A stretch of DNA of 64,000 nucleotides from Corticium candelabrum (GCF_963422355.1 NC_085089.1:2198456-2262455); one strand, 5' to 3'; positions 29,223-40,770 are shown, counted from the first letter of the stretch. A program made the numbers and translations. Notes: generated by a model from the sequence alone, not told the origin.

Positions 29223-30102
29223 TTCAGCTGTGGTGCTCAAATGGCGTCGAGTGCGGCATAATAACTGTCCACCCTCCGTTTGCACATCAAATGAGTTGTT
29301 TGGTAGGACCTCTTCTTTACCGTAGCCTTGAACCACTCGTGGCTGCCATTATGAATTGGTTAATTAAACACAAACTGTGGCACCGACTCCAAGATCTGCT
29401 AAAGGCTTTGCATGTTGATTGTACGTCTTGGCCTGTGCTGTTTTCTGCTCTGCAATTCGAGAACATGCTTCTTTTATCACTGATGGTTGTAGAAGCTTCC
29501 TTGTTGGTAGTAAATTAAGTCTTAGTACGACGACTGAACAGGCATTGTGCTGGACTGCTAACAACCGCTTCTGTTGGTGTATTCCAAAATGCCAACAGCG
29601 ATAACCATGGATCAGATCCAGATTTGTACGCTTTGCGCATCAAACGTTTCACGGTCTTTACTGTGTTCTCCGCTTTTTCCCGTTGGATTGCGGATACCCA
29701 GGACTGCATGGACGTTATTTGTTGAAATTGCCAATCCTTTGTTAACTTTCTGAACTTGTCTGAGACGAACCGAGGACCATTGTCTGTTATTAGACAGTCC
29801 GGTATCCCGCGACGCACAAACTGAGCCTTTAACGCACGTATCACAGACTTTGATTTAGTATCGATCAATCGATCCATGCACTTCTACAAAATTGCTGTAG
29901 TAATCCAACACTGCCAAGTACTTATACCCTTGAAAATGGAATAAATTTGCAGCCAATTTCGCCAAGGGGTGATCTGGAATGCTATATATGTTGTTGAATT
30001 GGTTCCTTTTGTTGCTTGCTTTCTAACGATCTGCACACTTCGCACTGTGAAACAACGTTAGTAATGTTCATAGACATTCCTGGCCAATACACTGTTTCAC
30101 AG
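29223..30102 (-). pseudogene. Frameshifted gypsy/Ty3-type LTR-retrotransposon integrase
   Basis: Read on the minus strand from about 30102, fragments of an integrase appear in the family order. First come the end of the zinc-binding domain (V-Y-W-P-G-M, then C-E-V-C) and the catalytic core with L-D-Y-Y-S-N-F, T-D-N-G-P-R-F and the E in E-K-A-E-N-T-V. The core's N-T-P-T-E and S-P-A-Q segments are followed by the C-terminal part with L-L-P-T and R-T-R-R-H-L. The parts lie in different frames: I see breaks near 29988, 29880 and 29520 and another before 29340, plus a stop near 29990. It is therefore a non-functional remnant. No LTRs or reverse transcriptase were found around it. The longest unbroken piece is 29515-29877. 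Confidence 0.8.
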
Positions 30103-30104
30103 CA

Positions 30105-30265
30105 CTAATACGCAGCACAAATACGCAGCACTACTACGCAGCACTAGTACGCAGCACTAACATAATGGTCCGAAACGCGAGGCATTATCACACAAGACTG
30201 CACTGTGTTTACGCATAATGCTTTGTGATATTGGACCGAACTGCGAGGCATTAGCATCGTGCAAA
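30105..30265 (-). repeat. Inverted copy of the 13-bp array family with its flank
   Basis: Four to five units of a cgcagcactanta-type 13-mer (about 30105-30160) are the reverse complement of the array at 32371-32694. The flank, cataatg and then ggaccgaactgcgagg (30233-30250), is the reverse complement of the sequence just left of that array. The piece g-g-t/a-c-c-g-a-a...gcgaggcatta also occurs twice here in direct orientation. This marks two copies of one repeat family in opposite orientation about 2.2 kb apart. Confidence 0.65.
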
Positions 30266-30694
30266 CTTCACACATGTTCAGTTGCGTATCTTTAGCATTA
30301 TGAGATTGAGCAAGCACTAGCCTAGGCCCGTCTAGATATTTCAACTCTCACGCATCTGACCCCTTCTCGCGCGTACCCATCACTTCAAGTTCGTCTCACG
30401 CGTATCTACATACTGAGATAGTCCAAAAGACAATGTATGCCGTATCTTCTTGTGTTCCAAGAAACACACTTGACATTGGAGAAGTGAGCTTTTAGTCTAC
30501 ATACTTTCAGGTGTTCTTCTGACATAAACCCTACCTTCTTAGAATGCAAGAAAGACAGAAGCACAGGCAAGAGCCAAGATATTTTCCCAGCAATTCTTAA
30601 GCAACGACTAAGAAATTGTTGTCCAAAACCGTAAGTGCAATACTACACTATCAAACTTGATAGACTAATTTCCAACATAGCAACTATCCTGCAG

Positions 30695-30910
30695 TATGCA
30701 GCTGCAGTTGAAACTGTTCAGCAGCTACCACCATCTACTTTAATTTCAGTCCAGTATTTAGAAGACGGCGATAGAACAGCAACCATGCCAATGGCTTCAA
30801 CGTGCATACCAGCTCTTTATCTCCCAGTAGTACATGAGGATTATGATTCATTCCAGACTACTTTTACCATGGCTTTGGAGTTTGGCCTCGGTGGTTTTGG
30901 CGTAATCTAA
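30695..30910 (+). pseudogene. Orphan C-terminal exon of a HECT-type E3 ubiquitin ligase
   Basis: After a good acceptor (ctatcctgcag, ending 30694) an open frame of 71 codons runs to a stop at 30908-30910. Its end matches HECT C-lobes: M-P-M-A-S-T-C-I-P-A-L-Y-L-P corresponds to the family's L-P-x-A-x-T-C-x-x-x-L-x-L-P segment, where the Cys forms the ubiquitin thioester. It then ends in G-F-G, as many HECT proteins do close to their last residue. The catalytic Cys and the terminal spacing are kept. No other HECT exon was found upstream, where the sequence is transposon debris. It may be the last exon of a gene whose earlier exons are far away, or a captured or relic fragment. Confidence 0.5.
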
Positions 30911-31348
30911 CTGACATAACTAATTGCACTCAGCTGTGGCACTTGACTTAGTAGTAAGCGGGAAATTGAAAAGGTGTTAAATTAAGAGGTTTTGCTGTAG
31001 TTCTTGATAGTTGCTTTAGAGCACATCTGTTTGCTTTTTCATTAGTTTAATTTAAGTTAATTTAAACATTCAGGCTTCTTGAGCACACTCACAGCAGTAT
31101 CTTTCAGAAGTGTCATCAGGGGTTGCATTTATAAGTTAAAGAGGCCAAAAGGCCAGCAGTACTTTGCTTATTAATTAATGCCATTATTGCAAATATTTTC
31201 TATTCAAATTTTTCATCTTTCCTCCTATTGTAGAAAATCCATTTTGTCTATGTGCGGTCTACCAATTTCCATTCCATGTGTGAGAAATAATATGCATATA
31301 TTCAAAGTTAAGAGAGGACATGTGAACAGTCAAGCCAATTAAACCACT
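30911..31348. other. A+T-rich spacer, no recognised feature
   Basis: No gene-like frame, repeat or structured motif is visible between the HECT exon and the 32-bp array. Confidence 0.5.
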
Positions 31349-31604
31349 TTGAAATTAGCACCCATGGTAGGTCAGTTATAATGAAATTAGCACCCATGGT
31401 AGGTCAGTTATAATGAAATTAGCACCCATGGTAAATCAGTTATAATGAAATTAGCACCCATGGTAAATCAGTTATAATGAAATTAGCACCCATGGTAAAT
31501 CAGTTATAATGAAATTAGCACCCATGGTAAATCAGTTATAATGAAATTAGCACCCATGGTAGGTCAGCTATAATGAAATTTGCACCCATGGTAGGTCAGG
31601 TATA
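31349..31604 (+). repeat. 32-bp tandem repeat, 8 copies
   Basis: The unit reads approximately atgaaattagcacccatggt followed by a 12-base remainder. Copies 1, 2, 7 and 8 have taggtcag and copies 3-6 have taaatcag, so variants are grouped. The edge copies also have extra substitutions, for example gctata and aatttg. Copies are contiguous with no unique spacers, so this is a minisatellite and not a CRISPR array. Confidence 0.95.
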
Positions 31605-32329
31605 ACTGTGACTGAACTGTATTACTGTAAATAATGTTACAAGTAAATATACACTACGAAAGTCTGTTGATCTGATATCTTTATTAAGCTACATCCTAAT
31701 ATACTATAACAAGCTTTGGCTTGGCAGGCAGTCACTTCATTAATTATTACTAATTAAGTACAGTTTAGAATACCTTGAAGCTAATAAAAACTGATAACAA
31801 AAACTGCGCAACTTGCCTTGAAAAAAATTCTCCTACCAATCCGTAGATTTGCGTTGAATATGCCATCCAAGCCAGCATTAAATTAGGAAACTTAGTTCGT
31901 GCAGTTGTAGAGACGGAGCAGCCAGTCGATTGTGCTTGGAACGTGCACTGCAGAGAGCAGAATGCAGTCAATTCCCTCTGCTGGTGACTAGTGCATGACG
32001 TGCACGTACACGTCAACTAGGTCGGGTGGTCTAGCCTTCACGCAACTGCTCATTCCTAGTTTTCGTCAGAGAACATGAAGAAGGACTCGCCTACTAGAGC
32101 GGTACGTAGTCTAGCAGCTCGTTTGACCGGCTACCTGGTGATGCGCACAGTAGCTACAAGTCTAGAGAAAGTGATACATGTACAAAGAGCTTGCGACGTG
32201 TCCAGTAAAGGTAGACAACATCAGTCTTGCATACGTACCCGAGGAAACAGGTTGAGATCCTCATCTTCAAACAGTGTACTGTACATGCGGTTCAGCACCG
32301 AATCAGCAACCAGGCCTTCTTGCGCGCCC
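31605..32329. other. Spacer, no supported gene
   Basis: Short open frames at 31765-32016 (minus) and 32075-32386 (plus) show no family resemblance. An ATG at 32075 is followed after 27 bases by a plausible donor (gcg|gtacgt), but no matching downstream exon was found. Confidence 0.45.
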
Positions 32330-32702
32330 GGAGACCTCGCAGTTCGGTCCAATATCATAATGCATTATGTTAGTAGTGCTGCGTAGTAGTGCTGCGTAGT
32401 AGTGCTGCGTAGTAGTGCTGCGTAGTAGTGCTGCGTAGTAGTGCTGCGCAGTAGTGCTGCGCAGTAGTGCTGCGCAGTAGTGCTGCGCAGTAGTGCTGCG
32501 CAGTAGTGCTGCGCAGTAGTGCTGCGCAGTAGTGCTGCGCAGTAGTGCTGCGCAGTAGTGCTGCGCAGTAGTGCTGCGCAGTAGTGCTGCGCAGTAGTGC
32601 TGCGCAGTAGTGCTGCGCAGTAGTGCTGCGCAGTAGTGCTGCGCAGTAGTGCTGCGCAGTAGTGCTGCGCAGTAGTGCTGCGTAGTAGTGCTGCATTATT
32701 CA
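32330..32702 (+). repeat. 13-bp tandem array (about 25 copies) with shared flank
   Basis: The unit agtagtgctgcgc is repeated from 32371 to about 32694. The first five units and the last end in gcgt; all those between end in gcgc. The left flank (32330-32370, with cgcagttcggtccaat and cataatg) is shared in inverted orientation with 30105-30265. Long minus-strand open frames here are products of the period, not genes. Confidence 0.93.
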
Positions 32703-33072
32703 CTACTGTCTGTTCGCCATAAGCGTGAACTCGGAAGTGAGTAATGAAGTAGAGGTCACGCCAGGTGTGCACATTAGAGCACTAAGAGCTGCCCCAGTTG
32801 GACCATGTTATACCAATTATCTTAAATGGTTCCAGTTGCTGATCCGTTGGTCTTACAAGATAATTGGATAATAGCCATTGCTCCACCCGTTGTGTTTGAT
32901 ATGCACAAGTACTATCCTTCCGTTTCGTTTGTAGAAAGGGCTTAGATAATTTGATAAACAGAAATGCCAGACCTAGCGGTTTCTAACGATACCGAGATCA
33001 TCGCGAAAGTCCACTAAACAGCAGAGATATTGATGATTTTCAAAGTTCACGCTTATGGCGAACAGACAGTAG
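32703..33072. mobile_element. Inverted-repeat (MITE/foldback-like) element
   Basis: A perfect 28-bp inverted repeat joins 32703-32730 and 33045-33072 (outer ends ctactgtctg and cagacagtag) around about 314 bp of non-coding sequence. Its left arm directly follows the 13-bp array, and a palindromic cataatgcattatg-rich stretch follows the right arm. I see no coding capacity and did not identify a clear target duplication, so the class is unassigned. Confidence 0.6.
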
Positions 33073-33533
33073 GCATTTTATATAAAAAACATTATACAAA
33101 AAGCATTATACACAATGCATTATGCATAATGCATTAGACACAATGTGTTTTTCTCATTATATTAGTGCTGAGTATTAGTGCTGCAGCAATTGTTTTGTCA
33201 TTGGTAGCACGCTATAAGTACTGTACCTGTTGGGAAGGTGTGGTTGGACAGCTTTCCCGGATGTTCCAAATAAACATAAAAAATTAAAAACTAATTTGTA
33301 ATTGTATTTACGATTATACTAATTTCTTTTTTCCAGACAGCGGTTTTTATTTCCAGTACAATTGCTACTGTTTTTAGTCGCTATCACGAGCGAGGTGTCT
33401 CGGATGATCACGTGATTTGCCGACCTACTCTAATTGTTTACAGTGCTTGAGGTTTTGTGGTCACATGTCACGCCACAACCGACGCGTTTGGTGAGAGAGT
33501 AGGCTTCGGCTCGCGTTTCATTTGGCGCTGCTG
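33073..33533. other. Upstream region of the Kazal/NTR gene
   Basis: It starts with palindromic ATGCATTATGCAT-type sequence belonging to the inverted-repeat elements. From about 33190 to the start codon I see no repeat or clear promoter motif; it presumably includes the promoter and 5' UTR. Confidence 0.35.
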
Positions 33534-34259
33534 ATGAGGCTCGTGTATTGTATGAGACTCGTTTATTGTATTAGCGTCCTCTCTCTCATTTGCTCACCGG
33601 TCGCCAGTACAACAGGTTAGTTGAATACTACTGTAGTAGCTTGGTAGCTAGGGGGCATGCATCTCACGTAAGCCTTTGTAGCCAGAACCACACACATAGA
33701 GAAGGCAAGCACTACCCATCTAAGCTTGTAGCCTTGACTCTGAGCTACACGTGATGAGATTCTAGAGACTCTAGTACTCTAGTGTAGATGGTTTATGAGC
33801 ATGTCATTGTTTGTTCAAATGAATAATGGATTGTCTTTTCTCTTGGGTTTAGTATTTTTTCATTTTGTAATTTTTCTTTTTTTACAGTCTAGGTTTGTGA
33901 TATAGCAATAACGATTGTGTGGGGCCATTTGTAACGAGTATAGCAATAGTAACATTTTTCAGCCAACAAGAAAAGCTTACTAGACTGCAGTATTCTGCAG
34001 TCAATACCTGTAGGCAATGCATGGTTTGTTGCATAGAGAAGCTAGCAGTATATATAGCAAATCAGTGTCTGATTTGGCGGTAAGATTGAAGCTTTTCTTC
34101 AACTATTGCCTTTTACGGATTCTATGCCAAGATAACTATGACTAGGAAACAAATGACTAGACATCAAATTGTTTTATGTTGTTAGATACATTGTCTACCT
34201 TAATTAATTAGGGACGGATGCTGAGAGTATGTTACCTGGAAGTTTTATAGATTACTCAT

Positions 34260-34340
<81 letters not shown>

Positions 34341-37300
34341 AATTCGATCGTCAATGAGAATGACGACTGTAGTACAATGCAGGTGAATGGATGCCAATGT
34401 TTTACTATACATTTATTCAATGAGGGTGTGCACCATGCAAGAGACCATAATTATTCAAAAGCGGTTCCAGTCAGTCATAACACATCAACAGCTGCAGACA
34501 TAACCCTGCGGTTGTGTCTGACTTACCACCTTGTGGCACTAACATTTTAGCAAAACTTCAATTTGGACCAAATCTTCAGTCCAAACTTCTCTAATCCCAC
34601 TTTCCTACTTTTCTTTTCTTCGGTAGTGTAACTGTGTTTGTCTGTATACATCGGACCTTGTCAAAATCTTATGTATTTTAGTATGTCAAAATCAACATTC
34701 CTGTGAGTGCAAGTTTGACTGCCCTATTAAATTAGACTGGATATGTGGTGATGATGGAAAGTCATACCTAAATGAATGTGAACTCAATAGAACACGATGT
34801 GAATCTACCGAGGTCATAGAAGTGAACCACAAGGGCCAGTGCGTCAAAAACTGGGATGACGAAGCCGGGAGGAACCGCATCGACGAGTGCAATTCTATCG
34901 TTTGTGGACTGGGTACGAGGTGCAAAACTGGTGGACACCAAGAACGGCCCATATGCGTTTGCTCGAATCTCTGCCCATCTACAACTAGTGAAGTATGCGG
35001 CTCAGACAACGTTACATACCAAAACGTATGCTACATGAAAGCCTTGGCCTGTAAACGCGAACGAGATGTGTTCATAAAGAAAACCGGTCCCTGTTACAGA
35101 CCACTCATCAGTAAGTGCACGATCACGCCAACATGTACCTCATCTGCCGCTTATCTAGTTTCTTCTATTTGACCGCAGATAAATGTTTGCGGAAGAAATG
35201 CCCGTTTTATGGTGTTTGTAGGCTCTCGCATGGCAGAGCTCAATGTACTTGTTGGTCCAGAAAGTGTGTTCGCGATTACAGAGTGTGTGGAACGAACAAC
35301 GTGACGTATCTCAGTGTCTGTCACCTCGAGCGGACAAGCTGCACAACTAAAAGAGCCATTCGTGTAGCGTATCGTGGCAATTGTCTCAGTGACGAGCGGT
35401 TATGTAAGCCTGCCAAATGTCGAGAGACATGCGAAGTCAAGAATGGCAAACCTCATTGCATTTGCAAGAACACGTGCAGGAAATCGGACAAAGACTACGT
35501 CTGTGGTGACAATGGAAAGACCTACTTCAGTTCGTGTGTGTTAAAACTCAGAGCATGTCAGTTGAATCAGAAAATAAAGGTCGCACACAAAGGGAGATGT
35601 CTACAAGGTAAACAGAACGAACGACGGCAATGAAATGGGTTTATTGATTTTTTATATTTCTACGTCCAGACGCCTGTCGTGGTATCAGCTGTGGTCCGGG
35701 TAGAAAGTGTGTCAGTGTGGGCTCCAGTACTGTGTGCAAATGTGACGACAGCGAGTGCTCACGACTCGGTCCACCCGTGTGTGGTGCAAACAACGTGACA
35801 TACAAAAGCCGATGCCATCTTGACTTCAAGTCGTGCAATACCGGTGTCATGCTAAGAGTGGCTCATCATAGATCCTGCAGTATGCTGTGCAAATTGAATT
35901 TATTATTTTATGCATTTTTGTTATTTTATTATTTTAATGTAGTATTTAATTTATTTTTTATTATGTCATAACAACTTTATTGATATCAATAGCTTTGACT
36001 ACAACAATACTGGCAACACACTGCTACAACAATTTTATTATTTTTACTTATTTTATTATTTTATTATTTTAATTTATTGATCCGTTTTTATTATTTATTA
36101 TTTAATTATTTCATTTTATTATTGTAATTAGTTTATTTACTATTTCATTATTTTTATTTGTTTTTATTATTTTATTATGTTATTTTATTATTTTAATTTA
36201 TTATTTATTGCTTTACTATTTCTATTATTCTATTATTTTATTTTATTTTATTTCTTATTTTAATATTCAATTTTACTATTTTATTATTGTTTTAATTTAT
36301 TATTTTTAATACAAATTTTATTTTTAATTTTTTTATTTATTATTTTATTATCTAAATTTTATTAATTTAATTTATTAGTTTATTAGCTTTATTCATTTAT
36401 TTTTATTATTATTTTTATTTTTTACTCTATTTTTCTTTTAGATCACTGTCTTTATGTAAAATGTGCAAAACGACAAAAATGTGTCGAGAGACAAGATCGT
36501 GGGGTGTGCATTTGTACTCGTGACGGCTGCGATTTGAATCCTCGTTCTGATAGCGCCGTGTGTGGTACTAATGGAAAGACTTATCCAAGCGAGTGTCTGC
36601 TGGAGTATGAGAGATGCAGGAGTAATCGTGAGATTTTGGTGTCGTATACTGGAAATTGTACTGAAAGTCAGTAGAGCTATGCCGTAGTTGTTGAGACCAA
36701 ATTGTAGCATGCAGATTGTGTAGGCTGTGGTTGCAGGTTTGGAGCAGAGTGTGTAATGAGAGATCATCGGCGTGAGTGTCAGTGTCCCTTCAATTGTACT
36801 CAGGCTTTGTCCTCGCCGGTCTGTGTATCTATCGGTGGCACCAACAGCAGTAAGAAGAGCAATAACAAATATACTTACCCCAACTACTGCACAGTCCAAT
36901 CAGTCTCATGCGAGAATCAAACGAAAATCGTTGTGCTACACAATGGAACTTGCCAGTCGCCGTGTGGTAATGTGAGTTGTGGAGTCGGAAGGGAGTGTGT
37001 CGTCATGAACAGCAGGAAACCTCGTTGTATATGCAAGCGAAACTGCTCCAAGACGGCAGAAAAGGTGTGCGGTTCAGACAACAATACGTATGCCAGTGAG
37101 TGTGCCCTGGCTTCGAAGGCTTGCAAGAGAGACTTGAATGTGACCGTCAGACACGTAGGTGCTTGTCAACAGAAGAACGACAACGGCAAGAATTTATTCT
37201 AATTTTTCTTGCCTTTTGTCATTGTGTTGTTTCGCTGCAGATCTCTGCGTGAATGTGACCTGTAGTGGTCGTCGACGTTGTCGTGTGATCTCGAATGAGA

Positions 37301-38051
37301 CACAGTGTGTTTGTCTCATCGAGTGTCCCTCGGGTGGTCTCACTGTGTGTGGAACGGATGGTCAAACGTATGCCAGTCAATGTGCCTTAGAGCTCGCAGC
37401 GTGTAGAGAGAACAATGAGCTCCACATGCTGTACCAAGGAGCCTGTCTCCTTGCATATGAAAATGTAACAGGTAATTTGTATAAGATTAGAAATGAGTGT
37501 GATTATAAAACGGAATGAAACCCGAATTTGTCTTACTGCATGTTAGAAGCCGATGAGTGTGCTAGATGCCATCAGGAATCTACAGCAACTTCCAGACAGA
37601 AGATTTGCTCGGATATCTTTGGTCTGCATCCTTTCACAATCTAGTTTCAACTTCATTGTCATTCTTTATCTGTCGCCTTTTGGTTTCAGTTGCTATTGTC
37701 CGAATTGTGGATCGTCTGGCACTCAATTTGAGTCTGCCACTTCTAACAAGCCAATACAATGTGACCACCCTGTCTGTTTACAAACAGCCGATACGAGGTA
37801 AAGTGGACATTGGTGCTCACCTGCTTCGAATGAACGGTCGGGTTCACAACTGTCACTGCCCATTGGACAGCAGAGAGTCCGATACGTTTATTATCGGTGG
37901 TCGCTTGCAGCCCCAGTCTGGTGAGCTGACTGTGGATGACACTGGTTTCATTCGAGACAACACACCAGTGCAAAATGCTCTTTGGAAACTGATCACAATG
38001 AGTAAACAGTCTGCCCGTAGTCATTGTGTTAGTAGAATCATTGTTGTGTGA
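33534..38051 (+). CDS. Secreted multi-Kazal (follistatin-like) protein with C-terminal netrin-like (NTR) domain
   Basis: My model has nine exons: 33534-33615, 34682-35110, 35179-35607, 35670-35879, 36442-36666, 36715-37185, 37241-37471, 37547-37621 and 37690-38051. They join to 837 codons plus TGA, and all eight introns are phase 1. Exon 1 gives a signal peptide (hydrophobic core near I-S-V-L-S-L-I-C). Exons 2-7 encode nine modules, each a short CxC follistatin-type lead followed by a Kazal core with V-C-G-x-D/N-x-x-T-Y and a closing G-x-C. They fall 2, 2, 1, 1, 2 and 1 per exon. Exons 8-9 form an NTR-like domain with six cysteines, including C-H-C, and the F-I-I-G-G and G-E-L-T-V-D strands. 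Kazal modules typically inhibit serine proteases or bind growth factors, and NTR domains occur in TIMPs, netrins and WFIKKN proteins. The combination suggests an extracellular inhibitor or matrix protein. Nine modules recalls agrin, but no laminin-G, EGF or SEA domain is present. The intron after 37185 needs a GC donor. Confidence 0.82.
34261..34337. repeat. (CA)n microsatellite in intron 1 of the Kazal/NTR gene
   Basis: 77 bp of uninterrupted CA dinucleotides. Confidence 0.98.
35883..36439. repeat. TTATT-rich low-complexity intron
   Basis: About 550 bp of almost pure A/T with irregular TTATTATTTTA-type units fills intron 4 of the Kazal/NTR gene and merges into a strong pyrimidine tract before the acceptor at 36441. 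It is the only large intron in the compact 3' part of the gene. Confidence 0.9.
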
Positions 38052-38626
38052 TGATCGGTTGCCCTAGGGGTGACCCACAGATGTACCAAGTTTCTATTGT
38101 ATCTAACCCTAGTATGTCCTTGCTAGACAGTGTTATAACAATAGGAACTGTTTTGCATGTGTGGACCAGCTAAAGATGGAATGTCGAAACGACTTGCAGA
38201 CACATCGAAAATCAGGTGGGTAAGAGGTTTGGCAAGGAGAATGTAGGAGAAGAAGACAATGCGAATACGGTCCAAATTTGGTCAGAGCAGGTGCACAACA
38301 GTGGGGCGTGCCCACGTGGGACTGTCCCTCTGGAAGTTAATTTCCACTGTTAGCGCCAAGTTTGGTGATAATATGCATACTGGTTGCGCGCGGTGTGCGC
38401 CTGCCGTAAAAGTACGGCGCAAATTATATAACGGACAATAACTATTTGTCGCTCGTGCATGGAGCAGGGCCGAGCAGGCAGCTCTCTGTGGCTGCAAACT
38501 TGCGTCTGTGTGGCAACCGATCCGTGGAACGGGAAGTCTGGCTGACGTCGACTGTTGCATTGCCTAATACCTTGCACTTGCAGTCTGCTCGCTGACGGAT
38601 TGGTCGATGCTATTTTTATTGTGTGC
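38052..38626. other. Intergenic and presumed promoter region between two plus-strand genes
   Basis: No coding evidence. It contains a G+C-richer segment near 38380-38420 with a short hairpin (gccgt-aaaagt-acggc). It presumably holds the 3' end of the Kazal/NTR gene and the promoter of the ankyrin gene. Confidence 0.35.
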
Positions 38627-40770
38627 ATGAGCATGGCCGGTCAACAGTCGAGAGTGTCGCTCTTTGTCGCGGTCAAGAACGGCAACCTACAGGATGTGAT
38701 CGACTGCGTCGAGTCGGGCTGTTCGGTCGACGTGCGAGACGGAACGACGGCGGAGGCGACGGCGCTGTATGTCGCATGCAAGTGCAATCGGTTGGATATC
38801 TGCGAGTTCTTGCTGCAGAGCGGGGCGGACGTGAACGCGCAGACGAAATGGCGGTCGACGCCGCTGCACGTGGCGAGCGATCGCGGTCATACGGGGTGCG
38901 CTTTCCGTCTGCTTTTGTTCGGCGCCGACGTGAACGTGATGAACCGTCGGGGAGAAACGGCGCTCCATTTGTCGGCTAAACGAGGTCACGTGATGACCGT
39001 GGAGCTGTTGGTAGGGGCTGGAGCAAAGCTGCATGTTAGGGATAAGGGCGGGCTGACGCCTCAACGTGCTGCTGAAGTCGAGAGACAGGATGATACGGTT
39101 GGCGTTCTTTCTAGGGTCAAAGGTATGTTGATGCATGCTTTGAGGGTAGAAATTGCGTTTGAGTGCATGTGCAAGTGTCCAGGAAGTAGAGTATACTTCC
39201 TTCTGTTGATATGGTAATTAAGACGGCGGGAGACTTACAAATTTAATTCTTGTGCAGACACGTTGGGTTACCTACGGAAGAGATTTCAGGATGATAAAAT
39301 CAAGTTGGGTCTGGTTTTGGAAAAGAGTTATTCCTCTTGTCAGAGTGTCTTGGGGAGGGGTACACCTCGACTCGATTTGGCATGGAAGGCATTGGTGCAG
39401 TTACCTGTTCAGTGGCAGAATGAGATTGCTGCCGTGTTTCGAGAGCAGGTGGAAGATACAGATTTGATGGTGATGTGTGAAGAGAGGAAACAACGGCTCG
39501 AACCTCAGTTGTGGGTTCTCGGTGTAGACTACACGATTAAAGGAGGTGCTCCTGTTGGCAATGGTGTCTGGGATAGGCATTTGAAGTCGATATCTCTTTT
39601 GTTTGAGATAAATCACAATCTGTACGGTTCCATGATGCTTAAGGTATACTTGCAGATACGTTTTGTATAGAATGCAGTCTCAACCAATGTTTTTTGCAGG
39701 TACTGATTGGTTTAAATCAAAAAGGCAATGGTCAAAGACGTGTCAAAATGGACACCAAACATAGGGATGACATATTCTCGACTCTTCCTTCTCATCCCCA
39801 TGTTGCCAGAGTGATACACAGGTTTGAAGCTGAAACAATGGCTTTTAAATGCTTTGTGCCATCGACGGTGTCATCTCAGTTGCATCGTGATATTACTCTG
39901 GAAAAATTTGCAACCTGTTTAGTGACAGACAGATACCCGCTCTGTCTTAAATGCATTTATAATTTTCTGTGTGAACATGTTAAACCTGGAGAGCCATGGA
40001 GTGATGCTGTTGGAGAAACATTTCTGATTCTTGTCACGATTCAGGCTCTTAAGGGAATTCGACATTTACATATGCACGGCATTTCAAACAGTAGAATTAG
40101 CATGGAAAATGTATTAGTGGACAACCAGATGCGTGTGGTAATTACAGATAATATCCAGAACCCTCAGTTTCATCATCATCTACAGGACAGTTGCATAACT
40201 GAAGACAGTTGCATACCTGAAGACGAGACCATCAAGTCGGCTTGTACTGAGTGTCCAGATGTTTGCACACTGGCAGAGACGATTGAAGCACTAATGCATC
40301 CACCCACTGATATTGGAGAAGACAAGGTAGATGCATCCTCGCTAACACACAGTCAAGAGGATTTACGTCAAGATGAGGACACACTTGTAACTGAGACCTC
40401 GATAGAATGCAACTATTCCCAAATATTAACACATCTTTTGACTAGAATGAAATCGGATGATCAGTCGATTAGCACTGATGTCGGCAATAGTTTAATCTAT
40501 GCTGGAGCCATTTTGTTTTTCCGTGATTGTAGGAAACTAGAGAATAAGGAAGAGCTTCGTTGCTGGACAACTGCCAACTTAATTAGTCAAACTCTGTTAA
40601 GTCCAGAAAATTCTGGTTGGACACAGGATGGCCATCACCTCAGAATGCAGATTTGTAATGTGTCACTGGAAGGGCGAAAGACACTGGATACACTAAGAAG
40701 ACAGTTTTTGTGTGAGACGACCTGTGATCAGTTGTGGTCAGCATACCAATGGGTAACTCAACCAATATAG
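38627..40770 (+). CDS. Ankyrin-repeat protein with a degenerate PINK1-like kinase domain
   Basis: My model has three exons: 38627-39122 (phase 1), 39258-39643 (phase 0) and 39700-40770, giving 650 aa. A second ATG at 38633 has the better start context. Residues 8-145 form about four ankyrin repeats (T-A-L-Y-V-A-C, T-P-L-H-V-A-S, T-A-L-H-L-S-A). After a linker, a kinase-like fold follows: M-M-L-K-V keeps the strand-3 Lys, then H-P-H-V-A-R-V, and a catalytic-loop position reading G-I-S-N-S-R-I-S-M-E-N-V. There the family's H-R-D is replaced and only the E-N is kept. I-T-D-N stands where D-F-G is expected. The order H-P-x-V, S-x-L-H, Y-P-L-C-L-x-x-x-L and H-L-x-x-x-G-I resembles PINK1 as I remember it. 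With the catalytic Asp missing, it is probably a pseudokinase acting as a scaffold or sensor. Neither a mitochondrial signal nor a membrane segment is visible. The PINK1 link is moderate; the ankyrin call is firm. Confidence 0.7.

Noticed and set aside
31349..31604. 32-bp repeats as a CRISPR array
   Set aside because: Units are contiguous with no variable spacers, and the setting is a eukaryotic genome.
32365..32772. Minus-strand open frames of 135 and 108 codons with L-L-R-S-T-T-A-Q-H-Y repeats
   Set aside because: They arise from the 13-bp array read in three phases; no start context or unique protein part.
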